NCBI GenBank assembly: GCA_023417785.1
Contig: JAEZEH010000094.1
Location: 27,227 to 91,226, forward strand
Direction of reading: 5' to 3'
Source of the DNA: Bacteroidota bacterium
GTDB taxonomy: Bacteria; Bacteroidota; Bacteroidia; Cytophagales; Cyclobacteriaceae
DNA length: 64,000 nucleotides
Within the stretch, counting starts at the first letter, position 1. Every line of letters starts with the position of its first letter. Shown one piece after another: positions 35,780-44,569 of this stretch. The position numbers and the translations under genes were made by a program. Below the pieces are notes generated by a model that ran no database searches, had not been told where the DNA came from, and saw only the letters and a program-made list of their open reading frames with translations.

Positions 35780-37010
35780 AGGGTCGCATTGAAGGGGTGT
35801 TGTCCTTAAGGTTTTCCGGTGTGAGCACAGGAACGGCTTTTTCCGCTTTGTCGAGGAGCATGACAAGGAAACTTCGCCAAAGGAGAACGGTGGTGGGTAT
35901 TCGTTCAACGATCATCGAATACATACTTACCGGATGAAAGGGAATATCACCTACGTTGTCCTTATTCAGGTCGTAACCCTGATAGCGGTCCCAATAGTTT
36001 CCATCTACGTTGTTGAGAAAGAGCCTTCCATTTGTGGCAATATCAAAAGTATTGGCTGTGAAATTGTTTTTTGAAAACTCGTTATCGTCGCAACTTGCCT
36101 GTAGTTTGATTGCATAGCCATTGGCCTTGAACCGATTCTCGAAGAACTTTATCCGGCTGGAGCCCTCCATATATATTCCGGTCGAGTTTTCAATGAAGTG
36201 ATTCCCCTCCACATGGCTGTCGCGTATGTCCTTAAGCAACATGCCATATGATGAAGCGCCCCAGTTTTTAAGGAATGTGTTGTTGATCATCTTTACACCT
36301 TTCGTGTACATTACTGAAACACCCGCTCCATTGTTGATGAACATGTTGTTCCGATATTCGTCGTCGTGCGAAAACATGAAGTGAAGCCCATAACGAATGT
36401 TGGCTTCGCTGTGGTTGTTGGTGATAAGCGATCGGGTTACAAACTCGAAATAGATTCCATCGCGATGGCCTTTGATGGTGTTATTGTCGATCGTGATGTG
36501 CGTGCATTTCCACAGATGAATGCCGTTCCCTATTTCATGCTCACCAGTTGCCGACGCGACGAGTTCATTGTTTTCGATGACCGACTGCGAAGCATTTGAG
36601 AAATGAATCCCAAAGAAACTATTTTCGAACTTATTGCCGGATATTCGGATCCGTTTTCCGCTGTTCACCTTCACGGCGGCAAGATCCTCCATTCCGGACG
36701 TTCCGGTATCTAAAAACTTCAGCCCCCGTACCGTTACGTGACTGCTTCGAATTGTGAGAATTTCGTATTTGTTTTCGCCGTCGAGGACAGGAAAATTTTC
36801 CCCAATTATCGTCAAAGGTTTTTCAATAAGGATGTTGCCTTCTTTATAATGTCCGGACTTCACAACAATTGTATCACCTGCGTCAGCAGCACTGATGGCC
36901 ACCTTCACCGATTGGTAAACTTGTCCTTTACCGACGATGCGTCTGGTCTGCGCCTCGGTAGGAAGCGCATACCAGATAAGCAGGGAAGCTAAAAGGATTG
37001 CACCCCTCAT
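35757..37010 (-). CDS. nosD: Periplasmic copper-processing protein NosD
   Basis: 417 residues with a signal peptide (ending near PTEAQ, about 21). The body is a right-handed beta-helix of CASH/NosD repeats, seen as recurring N-x-F and I-x-x-N-x-I/F motifs such as ITIDNNTIKGHRDGIYFEFV. NosD is the periplasmic partner of NosFY in building the CuZ cluster. Starts within the nosL stop (4-bp overlap). Confidence 0.94.
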   Translation of the reverse strand: MRGAILLASLLIWYALPTEAQTRRIVGKGQVYQSVKVAISAADAGDTIVVKSGHYKEGNILIEKPLTIIGENFPVLDGENKYEILTIRSSHVTVRGLKFLDTGTSGMEDLAAVKVNSGKRIRISGNKFENSFFGIHFSNASQSVIENNELVASATGEHEIGNGIHLWKCTHITIDNNTIKGHRDGIYFEFVTRSLITNNHSEANIRYGLHFMFSHDDEYRNNMFINNGAGVSVMYTKGVKMINNTFLKNWGASSYGMLLKDIRDSHVEGNHFIENSTGIYMEGSSRIKFFENRFKANGYAIKLQASCDDNEFSKNNFTANTFDIATNGRLFLNNVDGNYWDRYQGYDLNKDNVGDIPFHPVSMYSMIVERIPTTVLLWRSFLVMLLDKAEKAVPVLTPENLKDNTPSMRPYDLDKRG

Positions 37011-37438
37011 TTGAACTGGGTAACGAGTTCACCCCAGACCATATAAATGCCCTTCAATTGATTTCTGGTAGCTTTCATTGCATCTTCTTTTTCGAAGGCA
37101 GCTACATGGCTGGCCATTGGGGTTTGTATTGTATCGGACTTCAGGTAAAAGGCGTTATTGGCATCGATAAGTTTTCCTGGTTGAGAATAGTCTACGACGA
37201 GTTTATAGGCGAAATCTTCAGTAGGGACCTCACCAGACTGGTAGAATGTGATCATGCAATTAACATCGTCGAATTTGTAAACTTTACCCTTTGCTGTAAC
37301 TAATTCAGCTCCGAATTTTTTGTCAACCAAAGTCATCTTGCAATGGTGACACGCGTCCGTTCCGTATGCGATGGGTTCGGGTTCGGCGGCGCATGAGAGG
37401 ATCAGGATGGTGGATAATAAAAATAAAGGTAATCTCAT
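37007..37438 (-). CDS. nosL: Copper chaperone lipoprotein NosL
   Basis: 143 residues; lipobox ILILSC (Cys16). CHHCKM (about 31-36) is the metal-binding motif of NosL, which delivers Cu(I) to apo-NosZ or NosD. YKFDDVNCMITF and the ANNAFYLKSD segment match the NosL fold. Overlaps nosD and the upstream membrane gene by 4 bp each, so expression is coupled. Confidence 0.93.
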   Translation of the reverse strand: MRLPLFLLSTILILSCAAEPEPIAYGTDACHHCKMTLVDKKFGAELVTAKGKVYKFDDVNCMITFYQSGEVPTEDFAYKLVVDYSQPGKLIDANNAFYLKSDTIQTPMASHVAAFEKEDAMKATRNQLKGIYMVWGELVTQFK

Positions 37439-38016
37439 ATTTGTTTTCGTGATTGATAGAGTTCATATATCAGAGCGCCAATGGCTATGATGCCTGAGGC
37501 GAGAAATATCCATCCCCCGATGTCGGGTCCTGAGTATGCGGTAAAATTTAATAGCTGTTTCGTTCCGATAACCGGGGGTTGGTAGGCCATTCCGGGCACT
37601 ACAATTGCGGCAGTCGGATCAAGATTGTGTCCATAGTCATATCCCCACAGATAGAAGTCGACCAGGGCTGCAACTCCTGCGGCCACGAGAATCAATGCAA
37701 AAGACACCAGCATAAAACGACGATTTACGACGACAACGGCCAGGCCAAATGCAATGATAAATCCGAGAATGTAGATCATGAACTTAAATTCCGGGAACAT
37801 ACTTACTTCGATATGTCGCATGCCGATATAATGGTTCAGTGCGCTGATGATCCTGACGTCGCCGGTAATGTTGTCAATCCATATTTTCATCTCAAGACCT
37901 TCCGGGTATTGAGGCGCCCACATAAGGATTTGCCAGATCGGAACGAAATAGGCCGAAACCATGAGTAAGGCCGAAATAGCAATAGCTACACGTGTTATCG
38001 TTGAAAGTCTTTTCAT
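37435..38016 (-). CDS. Conserved membrane protein of the nos operon
   Basis: 193 residues with four membrane segments (about 8-30, 79-95, 100-122, 163-186) and a periplasmic loop rich in aromatic and charged residues (NHYIGMRHIEVSMFPEF). It lies between nosZ and nosL and overlaps nosL by 4 bp. The position matches the extra membrane protein of clade II nos operons (NosB in epsilon-proteobacteria), but I cannot show homology to NosB. Possible roles are quinol or cytochrome interaction or maturation. Confidence 0.75.
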   Translation of the reverse strand: MKRLSTITRVAIAISALLMVSAYFVPIWQILMWAPQYPEGLEMKIWIDNITGDVRIISALNHYIGMRHIEVSMFPEFKFMIYILGFIIAFGLAVVVVNRRFMLVSFALILVAAGVAALVDFYLWGYDYGHNLDPTAAIVVPGMAYQPPVIGTKQLLNFTAYSGPDIGGWIFLASGIIAIGALIYELYQSRKQI

Positions 38017-38041
38017 CGTGCAGAATTAAAATTTAAAGAAT

Positions 38042-38072
38042 AGCCATTCACCGTTTTATACGATGAATGGCT
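38042..38072 (-). promoter_or_regulatory. Intercistronic hairpin after nosZ
   Basis: AGCCATTCA (38042-38050) and TGAATGGCT (38064-38072) form a perfect 9-bp stem with a 13-base loop, 20 bp after the nosZ stop and ahead of the next gene. On the minus strand it is followed by a partly T-rich stretch. It may act as a partial terminator or protect the nosZ message, giving more NosZ than accessory protein. Confidence 0.5.
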
Positions 38073-38091
38073 GTTGAGTCATGGACCGGAA

Positions 38092-40080
38092 TTAATTAGC
38101 ACCGGCGGCCTGACCGCTTTCGGGCTCCTCTTCACCAGTGGAGAACTTGAGGGGTGTATTCACGCCGGCAGCGGAAATCCGGATGTAACCTGACATTTCC
38201 TGATGGAGTGCCGAACAGAAGTCAGTGCAATAGAAAGGATAAACACCAGGCGCTTCCGGTTCCCACCGGAAGGTTTGCGTTTCGCCCGGCATGATCAGAA
38301 TTTCCGCGTTGTTCGCGCCTTTAATCGCAAAACCGTGTGGAACATCCCAGTCCTGTTCAAGATTGGTAACATGGAAGAATACATCGTCTCCGACATTGAC
38401 ACCCTCAATGTTGTCAGGCGTAAGATGCGAGCGAATAGCGGTCATGTACACGTGGACTTCCTTCCCCTTGCGTTCCACCCGGGCCTGGCCTTCACCTCTT
38501 GCGGCGTATGGATGTTCGTTTTCTTCGAGTTTGAAGAACTTAACCGAATTGTTTTGAATCATGCTCGCGGGCAGCGCTTCAGCATAGTGCGGTTCACCTA
38601 CTGTTGGAAAGTCAAGCAGGAGCTTCATCTTGTCTCCCGAAATATCATATAACTGCGCGGAATGCGCGAGTTCAGGGCCAGTAGGTAAATAACGATCCTT
38701 AGTGATCTTGTTATATGCAATCATGTATTTGCCGTGCGGTTTTTTCGTCGGTCCACCCATTACACTTAAGTGCCCGATAGAGTAGTATGTCGGGACGCGG
38801 TCAAGAATTTCAAGTGTCTTCACATCCCATTTCACAATTTCGGAGGAAACGAACATTGATGTATAGGCATTTCCTCTGCCGTCAAATTCAGTGTGCAGCG
38901 GCCCGAGTCCGGGCTTTTGAACTTCACCATGCAACGCTGCTTCATATTTAATAACGGGTATCCCGCTGAAATCACCCTCAAATTCTTTATTAGCAATCGC
39001 ATTCTGGATTTTTGAGAATGCGAAGACAGGCATTGTTGCGGCGAGTTTTCCGCTGCCTACAATGTACTCGCCAGTAGGATCAACATCAGTTCCATGGGGT
39101 GATTTCGGACACGGGATGAAGTACGCGATGTCGGGGAATTCGGTAATATCAAGGACCTTTACTTCGTCGAGAATAGTAGATGTAGCCGAATGTTTTTTCT
39201 CATCGTAAAGATTGTGCGCGTATTTTTGCCTTTCTACAGTACCCTTGCCCTGAGCGATGTATTCTTCGGCTTTCTTCCAGTTGATAGCCATAATAAAGTC
39301 TTTGTCTTTTTGGGAAGCATTGACTTCAAGCAGCGTATGGGCTTGTTCGGTGTTATACGTTGAGAAGAAGAACCATCCGTGTGAAGGACCTTTGCCAGCG
39401 CGGCTGAGGTCGAAATTGAATCCAGGTGTTCTGAGCTGAAACGCAATAGACATATGTCCGGTGACAGAGTCTACTTTAATGAAGCTGATGGAGCCTTTGA
39501 AGTTATCCTTGTAAGAATTGATGGGGACGTCAGCTCCGTCCATGGGTATACTGAAGCGCGTTCCGGCTATTACGTATTCCGTATTTTCCGTGATGAAAGG
39601 GGAGGAGTGGTTTCCACCGCTATTGGGAATTTCGAGAATCTCATCTGTGCGGAAAGTTTTCAGATTGATACGCGCAACGCGAGGGGTATTGTTTCCATTC
39701 GCAAACACCCATCGTCCGTCGTGTTCTCCATTCGTTGTTGAGATCGCCACGTGGTGGAGATCGTCCCACGGAACGAAGCCGTGCGACGTGTTAAGCATAG
39801 GTTTCGTTTCTTCACTGAATCCCCATCCATTCTCCGGATGAACCGAGAATACTGGGAGTATCTTGAGCAATCGGCCTGAAGGAACACCGTACACGCTCAA
39901 TTGTCCATTGAATCCTCCGGACACAAAATTGTAAAACTCGTCATACTCGCCCGGGGCAATATAAACTTGCGAGGCGGCATCTCCAACATTGGCGCTTTGG
40001 GGTCCTTTGGGCTTGCAACTGCTGATTATGAAGACTGCGGAAAGTGCAAGGGCAATAGAAAGGAAGGATGATAATTTCAT
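38092..40080 (-). CDS. nosZ: Nitrous-oxide reductase, clade II
   Basis: 662 residues: a seven-bladed propeller carrying CuZ and a C-terminal cupredoxin domain carrying CuA. The CuA site reads CTDFCSALHQEM (Cys618, Cys622, His626, Met629). DLHH and EPHY motifs are present; EPHY rather than EPHD marks the clade II (atypical) enzymes. The N-terminus is a Sec-type lipoprotein signal (IISSC, Cys22) instead of the Tat signal of clade I, so the enzyme is probably membrane-anchored. It reduces N2O to N2 as a terminal electron acceptor. The cytochrome c gene directly upstream is the likely electron donor. Confidence 0.97.
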   Translation of the reverse strand: MKLSSFLSIALALSAVFIISSCKPKGPQSANVGDAASQVYIAPGEYDEFYNFVSGGFNGQLSVYGVPSGRLLKILPVFSVHPENGWGFSEETKPMLNTSHGFVPWDDLHHVAISTTNGEHDGRWVFANGNNTPRVARINLKTFRTDEILEIPNSGGNHSSPFITENTEYVIAGTRFSIPMDGADVPINSYKDNFKGSISFIKVDSVTGHMSIAFQLRTPGFNFDLSRAGKGPSHGWFFFSTYNTEQAHTLLEVNASQKDKDFIMAINWKKAEEYIAQGKGTVERQKYAHNLYDEKKHSATSTILDEVKVLDITEFPDIAYFIPCPKSPHGTDVDPTGEYIVGSGKLAATMPVFAFSKIQNAIANKEFEGDFSGIPVIKYEAALHGEVQKPGLGPLHTEFDGRGNAYTSMFVSSEIVKWDVKTLEILDRVPTYYSIGHLSVMGGPTKKPHGKYMIAYNKITKDRYLPTGPELAHSAQLYDISGDKMKLLLDFPTVGEPHYAEALPASMIQNNSVKFFKLEENEHPYAARGEGQARVERKGKEVHVYMTAIRSHLTPDNIEGVNVGDDVFFHVTNLEQDWDVPHGFAIKGANNAEILIMPGETQTFRWEPEAPGVYPFYCTDFCSALHQEMSGYIRISAAGVNTPLKFSTGEEEPESGQAAGAN

Positions 40081-40105
40081 TGGTTGTAGGTTAAAGGTTT
40101 TTTAT

Positions 40106-40579
40106 TTACTGTTCGCCGTCGTTTTGTCGCATGAATTCGAGAATGTCGCGTGCATCGCCAACGCTTACATTCTGGTTGGGCATTCGCATGAGACAAAGTT
40201 CAAGAAGTTTACGCGCCTCCTCGTCCTGGTCCAGCATTACGTCTACATTGGTGATCATGTTCATGATCCATTCTGGTTTTCTGTTTTTTGTGACGTCTTT
40301 CCAACCCGGACCCACTACACGTTTGTCATCGAGTCTGTGGCAGGCCTGACATTTCATTTCGTAAATGGCAATCCCTCTTTTTACGCGATCCTGCTCCAGC
40401 GGCGTGTTTAAGGTAACTTCCTTAACCTCCCCTATGCCTTTGCCTTCATCGGGTGTTTCGCGGGCGGCGGCATTTCCTGAATTGGTTTCGTTGCCTGCAG
40501 CGTTGTCTTCTCGGGGCTTTTCGTTGCCACACGAGGTCAGCACTGCAAGGAATAGAGCTATGGGAATCAGCTTTTTCAT
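40106..40579 (-). CDS. Monoheme cytochrome c lipoprotein of the nos operon
   Basis: 157 residues. Lipobox LTSC (about Cys17), an Asn/Glu-rich linker (about 20-60), then a cytochrome c domain with haem motif CQACH (about 76-80) and a downstream axial Met region (LMRMPNQNVS). First gene of the nos unit, 25 bp before nosZ, so it probably carries electrons from the respiratory chain to NosZ. Confidence 0.9.
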   Translation of the reverse strand: MKKLIPIALFLAVLTSCGNEKPREDNAAGNETNSGNAAARETPDEGKGIGEVKEVTLNTPLEQDRVKRGIAIYEMKCQACHRLDDKRVVGPGWKDVTKNRKPEWIMNMITNVDVMLDQDEEARKLLELCLMRMPNQNVSVGDARDILEFMRQNDGEQ

Positions 40580-41086
40580 AGTTTTTCAGATTTGATTGGT
40601 TGCTTGTTTAAAGAAAGAGTCGTGGCGAAGGCCGTCTCTAAATTAAGAAAATAAACTGCTTTATTGGGTTGATCTACGTAATGATAACTATTCGCCGTTG
40701 GATTAAACGGAGGAATAGTGGAAAGATCAGCGATATGTCGTTTGATTGAATCGAACAAACACAATTACCTTAAATGATAAGACGACCCGACGGGCGCGTG
40801 GCGCGCGTGTTAAATACTTGGTGGCTAAAAAACGGTGCCTGAGGTGCTGAGGCGCAGTTTACATTTCAATTTTAATTCTGTGGTGTAGCTGCATTTATCC
40901 GGTTGATGGATAGTTGTTCAAACATATGTGATAAGCGTCTGACAGACAACGTAACTGTAAAAGTCAGAGTACCGCGAAACGAAAATGCTACAGGTTCTCG
41001 ACATAATTCTATAAGTATTCTTTCGGAAAGGTGCCGATTGCTTTCATGGTGATTCTTACCCTATTTTGAGAAGAGCCGGGTCGACT
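40580..41086. other. Intergenic region upstream of the nos operon
   Basis: About 500 bp with no supported gene. It should contain the nos promoter, but no exact TAnnTTTG box was found within the first 150 bp. Two imperfect dyads, TTGATC...TGATAA (40669-40687) and TTGATTGAATCGAA (40743-40756), are vaguely FNR-like, with poor second half-sites. Confidence 0.4.
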
Positions 41087-41818
41087 TTACCGGCTTTCAC
41101 TTGTCTTGTCCCATGCAAGCACCTGAACACCCGGTGAAAACTGAACACAATCCGGGCTGTTGCTCAGTAGTTCCTCAAACCGCGGGTATTTAACTCTTAG
41201 TTGGTGAAGACTGAGTTCACGGATTGGCCATTCGGTATGGTGGACTTCAAATTGATGAATTGATGTCGGTGTGTCCTGGTATAAAGCATATCGTTCAGTG
41301 AGCCATTTGTCGAGACTATTTTTCTCTGTTATGTGTCTACCAACGTTGTAATGGATCAGTAACTCGTCGGAGAAAGATTTGTTCGCTGAATGATATTTGT
41401 TTTCCTGCCTCGTGATCCGCGAATATCTGTAGGGTAGTTTGGAAACAATTCTCGCGATTTTGCATGAAAGCGTATTGCCCCCTTCAATACTTAGGAAATA
41501 AGCGCCGGTTTTCGCCTTTTTCCTGACGTAGGTTCGGATATTCACTTCGTGGAAGTCGGATATAGCCGCGAATGCAGGCAGGTTCCTCGGTCTGATCCTG
41601 TTCATCGTGAAAGCCACCAGTGACACCCACGGCCGGCCCTCAAACAAATCTATCTCCAGATCTTCAGGAACAAACTTCCTTAAATCGGCTATATCAACCT
41701 TCCAGTGGAGAAACACGGCGTTATTCCATTCTTGATAATATTTCCATTTTCCCTCTGGCAGGTCCCAGGGCCTGTGGGTTGTAGCTTTCAACAGATCCCG
41801 GATCTTCATTTCATGCAA
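41087..41818 (-). CDS. DUF2071 (YqjF-like) protein
   Basis: 243 residues matching the DUF2071/YqjF layout: an N-terminal FLHWKVDIADLRKFVPEDLEIDLFEGRPW segment in two blocks, then VNIRTYVR, GAYFLSIEGGN and a C-terminal FSPGVQVLAW. The fold belongs to the acetoacetate decarboxylase-like superfamily. Biochemical role unknown. Stands alone between gene-poor stretches. Confidence 0.82.
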   Translation of the reverse strand: MHEMKIRDLLKATTHRPWDLPEGKWKYYQEWNNAVFLHWKVDIADLRKFVPEDLEIDLFEGRPWVSLVAFTMNRIRPRNLPAFAAISDFHEVNIRTYVRKKAKTGAYFLSIEGGNTLSCKIARIVSKLPYRYSRITRQENKYHSANKSFSDELLIHYNVGRHITEKNSLDKWLTERYALYQDTPTSIHQFEVHHTEWPIRELSLHQLRVKYPRFEELLSNSPDCVQFSPGVQVLAWDKTSESR

Positions 41819-42042
41819 TATCTATAAAATCGTACTCGCACCAAAGTTCATTGAGGTAAGTCTATACGCCAAATTGTCTAAGATGATAATAGTGTGTATT
41901 GGAAGATCCCGAATTGCTCTTTTGATATTCTTCCAAAACAGTCATGAATAAGTTTTCATGTGAAAAGATGATACGATTCGCCCCAACGCGGATTATTCTG
42001 TTCGGAACTAGAATCAATCCCTCTGATTATCTGTTCAATTGA
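41819..42042. other. Gap with an unassigned open stretch
   Basis: No supported gene. On the minus strand about 53 codons are open between stops near 42023 and 41862 (containing ANRIIFSHENLFMTVLEEYQ); there is an internal ATG but no recognisable family. Confidence 0.3.
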
Positions 42043-42330
42043 TCACACGTTGTTTTCATCACCGAAATTGTTCAGAGGCTGCAGTGAAAAATAATTTCCC
42101 GAATCGTCCTTAAATAGTGCCTCAGTGCCGTAGAATTCTTTTGTGGGAGGCTTTATGAATTCAACGTAAGTAGCAAAGATGTCGTTACAGGTTAGTACCC
42201 CACACGTATTTTTATCGGCTGGTCATAATTTCAACAGTAAACCTAAGATTCTGCTCCGGCTCAAAATTGTAAAAATGCGAAATGGTTTGTCTGAGGCCGG
42301 CTGGACGTGAAGTTATGGCGAGAGGATCGA
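42043..42330 (-). pseudogene. Decayed VOC/glyoxalase-family gene
   Basis: Two minus-strand frames join into one VOC-superfamily C-terminal half. The first part reads LDPLAITSRPAGLRQTISHF, then YNFEPEQNLRFTVEIMTS, and breaks at a stop near 42220. The second resumes at DKNTCGVLTCNDIFATYVEF and continues as KPPTKEFYGTEALFKDDSGN, ending at 42043. The final block (YG-EA-F-D-GN-F-L) is the classic glyoxalase/bleomycin-resistance strand. The frameshift and the absence of a start mark it as a remnant. Confidence 0.65.
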
Positions 42331-42338
42331 GGGTTTAC

Positions 42339-42725
42339 CTATTTTGCATTTGACTTAACACATCCCAGTCCCTGCCAGAATTCAGGTGGATACTGTAACG
42401 TTACTGGCTTTGGCTGCTTTCCGCCAAATGAAGGCGATTCCATTTGCAAGTTTAGCTCATAAACCGAATCCAGTCTCGTATATTCAACATTTTTAAGCAT
42501 TGCCGAATCCATGGCTGCGAGAAACCTTAAATCAGACAATGAGGCCGGGTAGTTTCCATTTCGCAATTTGTGCAGCTCGATTTGTGCAATGGCATTCTTA
42601 AATTGCCAATCGGCCATGACTTCCTGTGCATTTGAGATTTCTTCGTTCACTTTTTCCTGAATACGGTCCGGTATACAGGCGGATGTCATTGTGATGAGCG
42701 CCACAAATCCAATAGCTTTTTTCAT
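42339..42725 (-). CDS. Small lipoprotein of unknown function
   Basis: 128 residues; lipobox MTSAC (Cys17). The central part (NAIAQIELHKLRNGNYPASL) resembles the alpha-helix and NGxYP turn of pseudopilin-like proteins, but the prepilin leader is missing. Function unknown. It lies 10 bp after the 170-residue NTF2-like gene, in the same direction, suggesting an operon of small exported proteins (42.3-43.8 kb). Confidence 0.7.
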   Translation of the reverse strand: MKKAIGFVALITMTSACIPDRIQEKVNEEISNAQEVMADWQFKNAIAQIELHKLRNGNYPASLSDLRFLAAMDSAMLKNVEYTRLDSVYELNLQMESPSFGGKQPKPVTLQYPPEFWQGLGCVKSNAK

Positions 42726-42735
42726 GTGAGTATCT

Positions 42736-43248
42736 TTACTTTAGAAAATCCTTTGTCAATTTATTTTTTGCTGTTTCGCTGTCCCACAGCAAGTTGACGA
42801 TCCACCATCGATCATTTATATAGGCAAGCTGGTAACTGTTGATACCTCGTTCGATCTCTTTGCCATCAGCCAGGGAAGCTCCGTAGGATTGAAAGACATG
42901 GGCAATATTACCGAAGCGCTCAATCTTTTTCTTGTACTCGAATTCCCTGAAGCCATTATCCTCATACCATTTACCGGCAAGTGAGACAAACTCGTCAATA
43001 GTGTTAATCTTAATCCAGGCGGAATCGCCTTTATGGAAAATTGCGTTTAGTTGAGCTGTTGGCCAGAACAAGTTTCGCAATCGTACCCAGTCCCTTTTTG
43101 CTGTCGAGTCACCGGAAATAGTCTGCAACAATGCGGTGGTGATATTTTCAATTGATGAAATATCGCCCGCGAATTTTGATGTGTTTTGCCCGTAGAGGTG
43201 CGCAGCAAACAATAAAGTCAGGCTCGTTATTATTAGGAATGGTCTCAT
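42736..43248 (-). CDS. Secreted NTF2/SnoaL-like protein
   Basis: 170 residues with a signal peptide ending near HLYGQ (about 21). The rest fits the cone-shaped NTF2-like fold of SnoaL/DUF4440 proteins: an N-terminal helix pair, WVRLRNLFWPTAQL, and a terminal beta strand pair YQLAYINDRWWIVNLLWDSE. Many such proteins bind small hydrophobic ligands; no catalytic residues can be assigned. Confidence 0.72.
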   Translation of the reverse strand: MRPFLIITSLTLLFAAHLYGQNTSKFAGDISSIENITTALLQTISGDSTAKRDWVRLRNLFWPTAQLNAIFHKGDSAWIKINTIDEFVSLAGKWYEDNGFREFEYKKKIERFGNIAHVFQSYGASLADGKEIERGINSYQLAYINDRWWIVNLLWDSETAKNKLTKDFLK

Positions 43249-43265
43249 CTTCGATTTATCATTTT

Positions 43266-43778
43266 CTACTGAAGCTTCCGTAGATTTTCATCTGATTCTG
43301 CCAAAAGTATTTTTTCGATATCGATAGAATCATCCTCGAATCGATTATGTCCGGTTGTCTCGGAATCAACTAATTTGTTTTCCGCGAAATAATACCGGCC
43401 AGTGAAACTTAATTCAGTCTTTGAATAATCAAGATTCCCTTGTTCAGCATTGTATTGAAACTGATGAAACGTTTCATATATAAAACTGAGCTTGCCGTCG
43501 GTGAAATAATAGTCATACACTTCAACTCCGTTAGAAAGCCAGATCTGTCTGGTCATTTTTTGTATCTGGCCATGTTTGAAATAACCTGTAAGTTCTCCGC
43601 CGCCGTCTGTGCTTCGGGGCATAAACTCTTCGTTTTCCACCGTCACTTTGTCATGTGAACTATCATTGTTGATCTCTGTTATCCTGCGAATAAGCTCGCC
43701 GTATTTCGCGGGAATATCCTGGCAGTAAGAGCCAAGGCTAGTTACTTGAAACAGGAGTAGCAGGTAGTAGGATTTCAT
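43266..43778 (-). CDS. Exported protein of unknown function
   Basis: 170 residues; signal peptide ending near GSYCQ (about 20). The mature part is beta-rich with repeated strand pairs (TGYFKHGQIQKMTRQIWLSN, VYDYYFTDGKLSFIYETF, GRYYFAENKLVDSET), reminiscent of MORN-like or YD-like antiparallel repeats but not assignable. First gene of the 42.3-43.8 kb minus-strand group; 17 bp before the next gene. Confidence 0.7.
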   Translation of the reverse strand: MKSYYLLLLFQVTSLGSYCQDIPAKYGELIRRITEINNDSSHDKVTVENEEFMPRSTDGGGELTGYFKHGQIQKMTRQIWLSNGVEVYDYYFTDGKLSFIYETFHQFQYNAEQGNLDYSKTELSFTGRYYFAENKLVDSETTGHNRFEDDSIDIEKILLAESDENLRKLQ

Positions 43779-43799
43779 TATTTAGGTATCAACTACCAA

Positions 43800-44489
43800 C
43801 TAAATCCCTGTTCTGAAATTCGCCACGCTTTTTTCGGTCAAAGAGCACTCCTCAAAATCGGCGCTGCTGCCATCGCCCATAGGGGACTGCGCGCTCAGGC
43901 CGAGCCAGACCGTGCCGGGATAGTCGTTCCTATACAATCGCGCCAGATTCCAGTTTGTGTTATCGGTCGAATAGTAGAAGCCTACCGTTTTCGTATCAGA
44001 GGAGATTTTCAGATATACACTTTCCTGGTCGATGATATCATGATTGTTATCGTCAGAAGTTTCGATCGTTCTAACGCTTACGATTCTCGAACGCCCTTGT
44101 TCATCCTGCTCAAATGCGAACTTCTGCCACAACTTTTCCGTCGAGAAGATGTAGACGGCGCCTGCGTCGTAGGTGGTAATAAATTCAGGTGTTACCCTTA
44201 CCGTAAAAGTAAAAGGCTTAGCGTTGTCGACTTTTGTTACGAGTACCGGGGCTGAGCTGTTGGTAAGTTTTCCGTCAGGATCATTAAAGAAATCCTTTTT
44301 CGCTTCGCTTTGAAGACGAAGCTTTCCATTCTGCAGGGTAGTATGCTCTGCCGCATCGTTCAGTGACCTCGTGAAATTCACGCCCATCAGTTCAATGGAA
44401 CATTCTTCGCCTGGATTCGTCGTTTTTTCCTGGCATTGAATCATAATCAAAACCAGCGCTAACAGTACAATAAGTTTAATGTTTTTCAT
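43800..44489 (-). CDS. DUF1349 lipoprotein (concanavalin A-like fold)
   Basis: 229 residues; lipobox LIMIQC (Cys19). The body follows the DUF1349 pattern: FFNDPDGK near the start, FTFTVRVTPEFITTYDAGAV, KFAFEQDEQGRSRIVSV, and WLGLSAQSPMGDGSSADFEE at the end. The family has a concanavalin-like jelly roll and is linked to sugar binding in other genomes. It precedes the 43266 gene by 21 bp. Confidence 0.82.
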   Translation of the reverse strand: MKNIKLIVLLALVLIMIQCQEKTTNPGEECSIELMGVNFTRSLNDAAEHTTLQNGKLRLQSEAKKDFFNDPDGKLTNSSAPVLVTKVDNAKPFTFTVRVTPEFITTYDAGAVYIFSTEKLWQKFAFEQDEQGRSRIVSVRTIETSDDNNHDIIDQESVYLKISSDTKTVGFYYSTDNTNWNLARLYRNDYPGTVWLGLSAQSPMGDGSSADFEECSLTEKSVANFRTGI

Positions 44490-44569
44490 TTAGGTTGTTT
44501 CACTTTTGTCTCGGAACGATCGTCACAAAGAGTGGCTCTTGGTTTGTGTGTTTATTCCTGGTTGAACAG

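Noticed and set aside
40669..40756. FNR-like boxes upstream of the nos operon
   Set aside because: TTGATC...TGATAA and TTGATTGAATCGAA each have one good half-site only; the second halves do not match TTGATnnnnATCAA and spacing is wrong.
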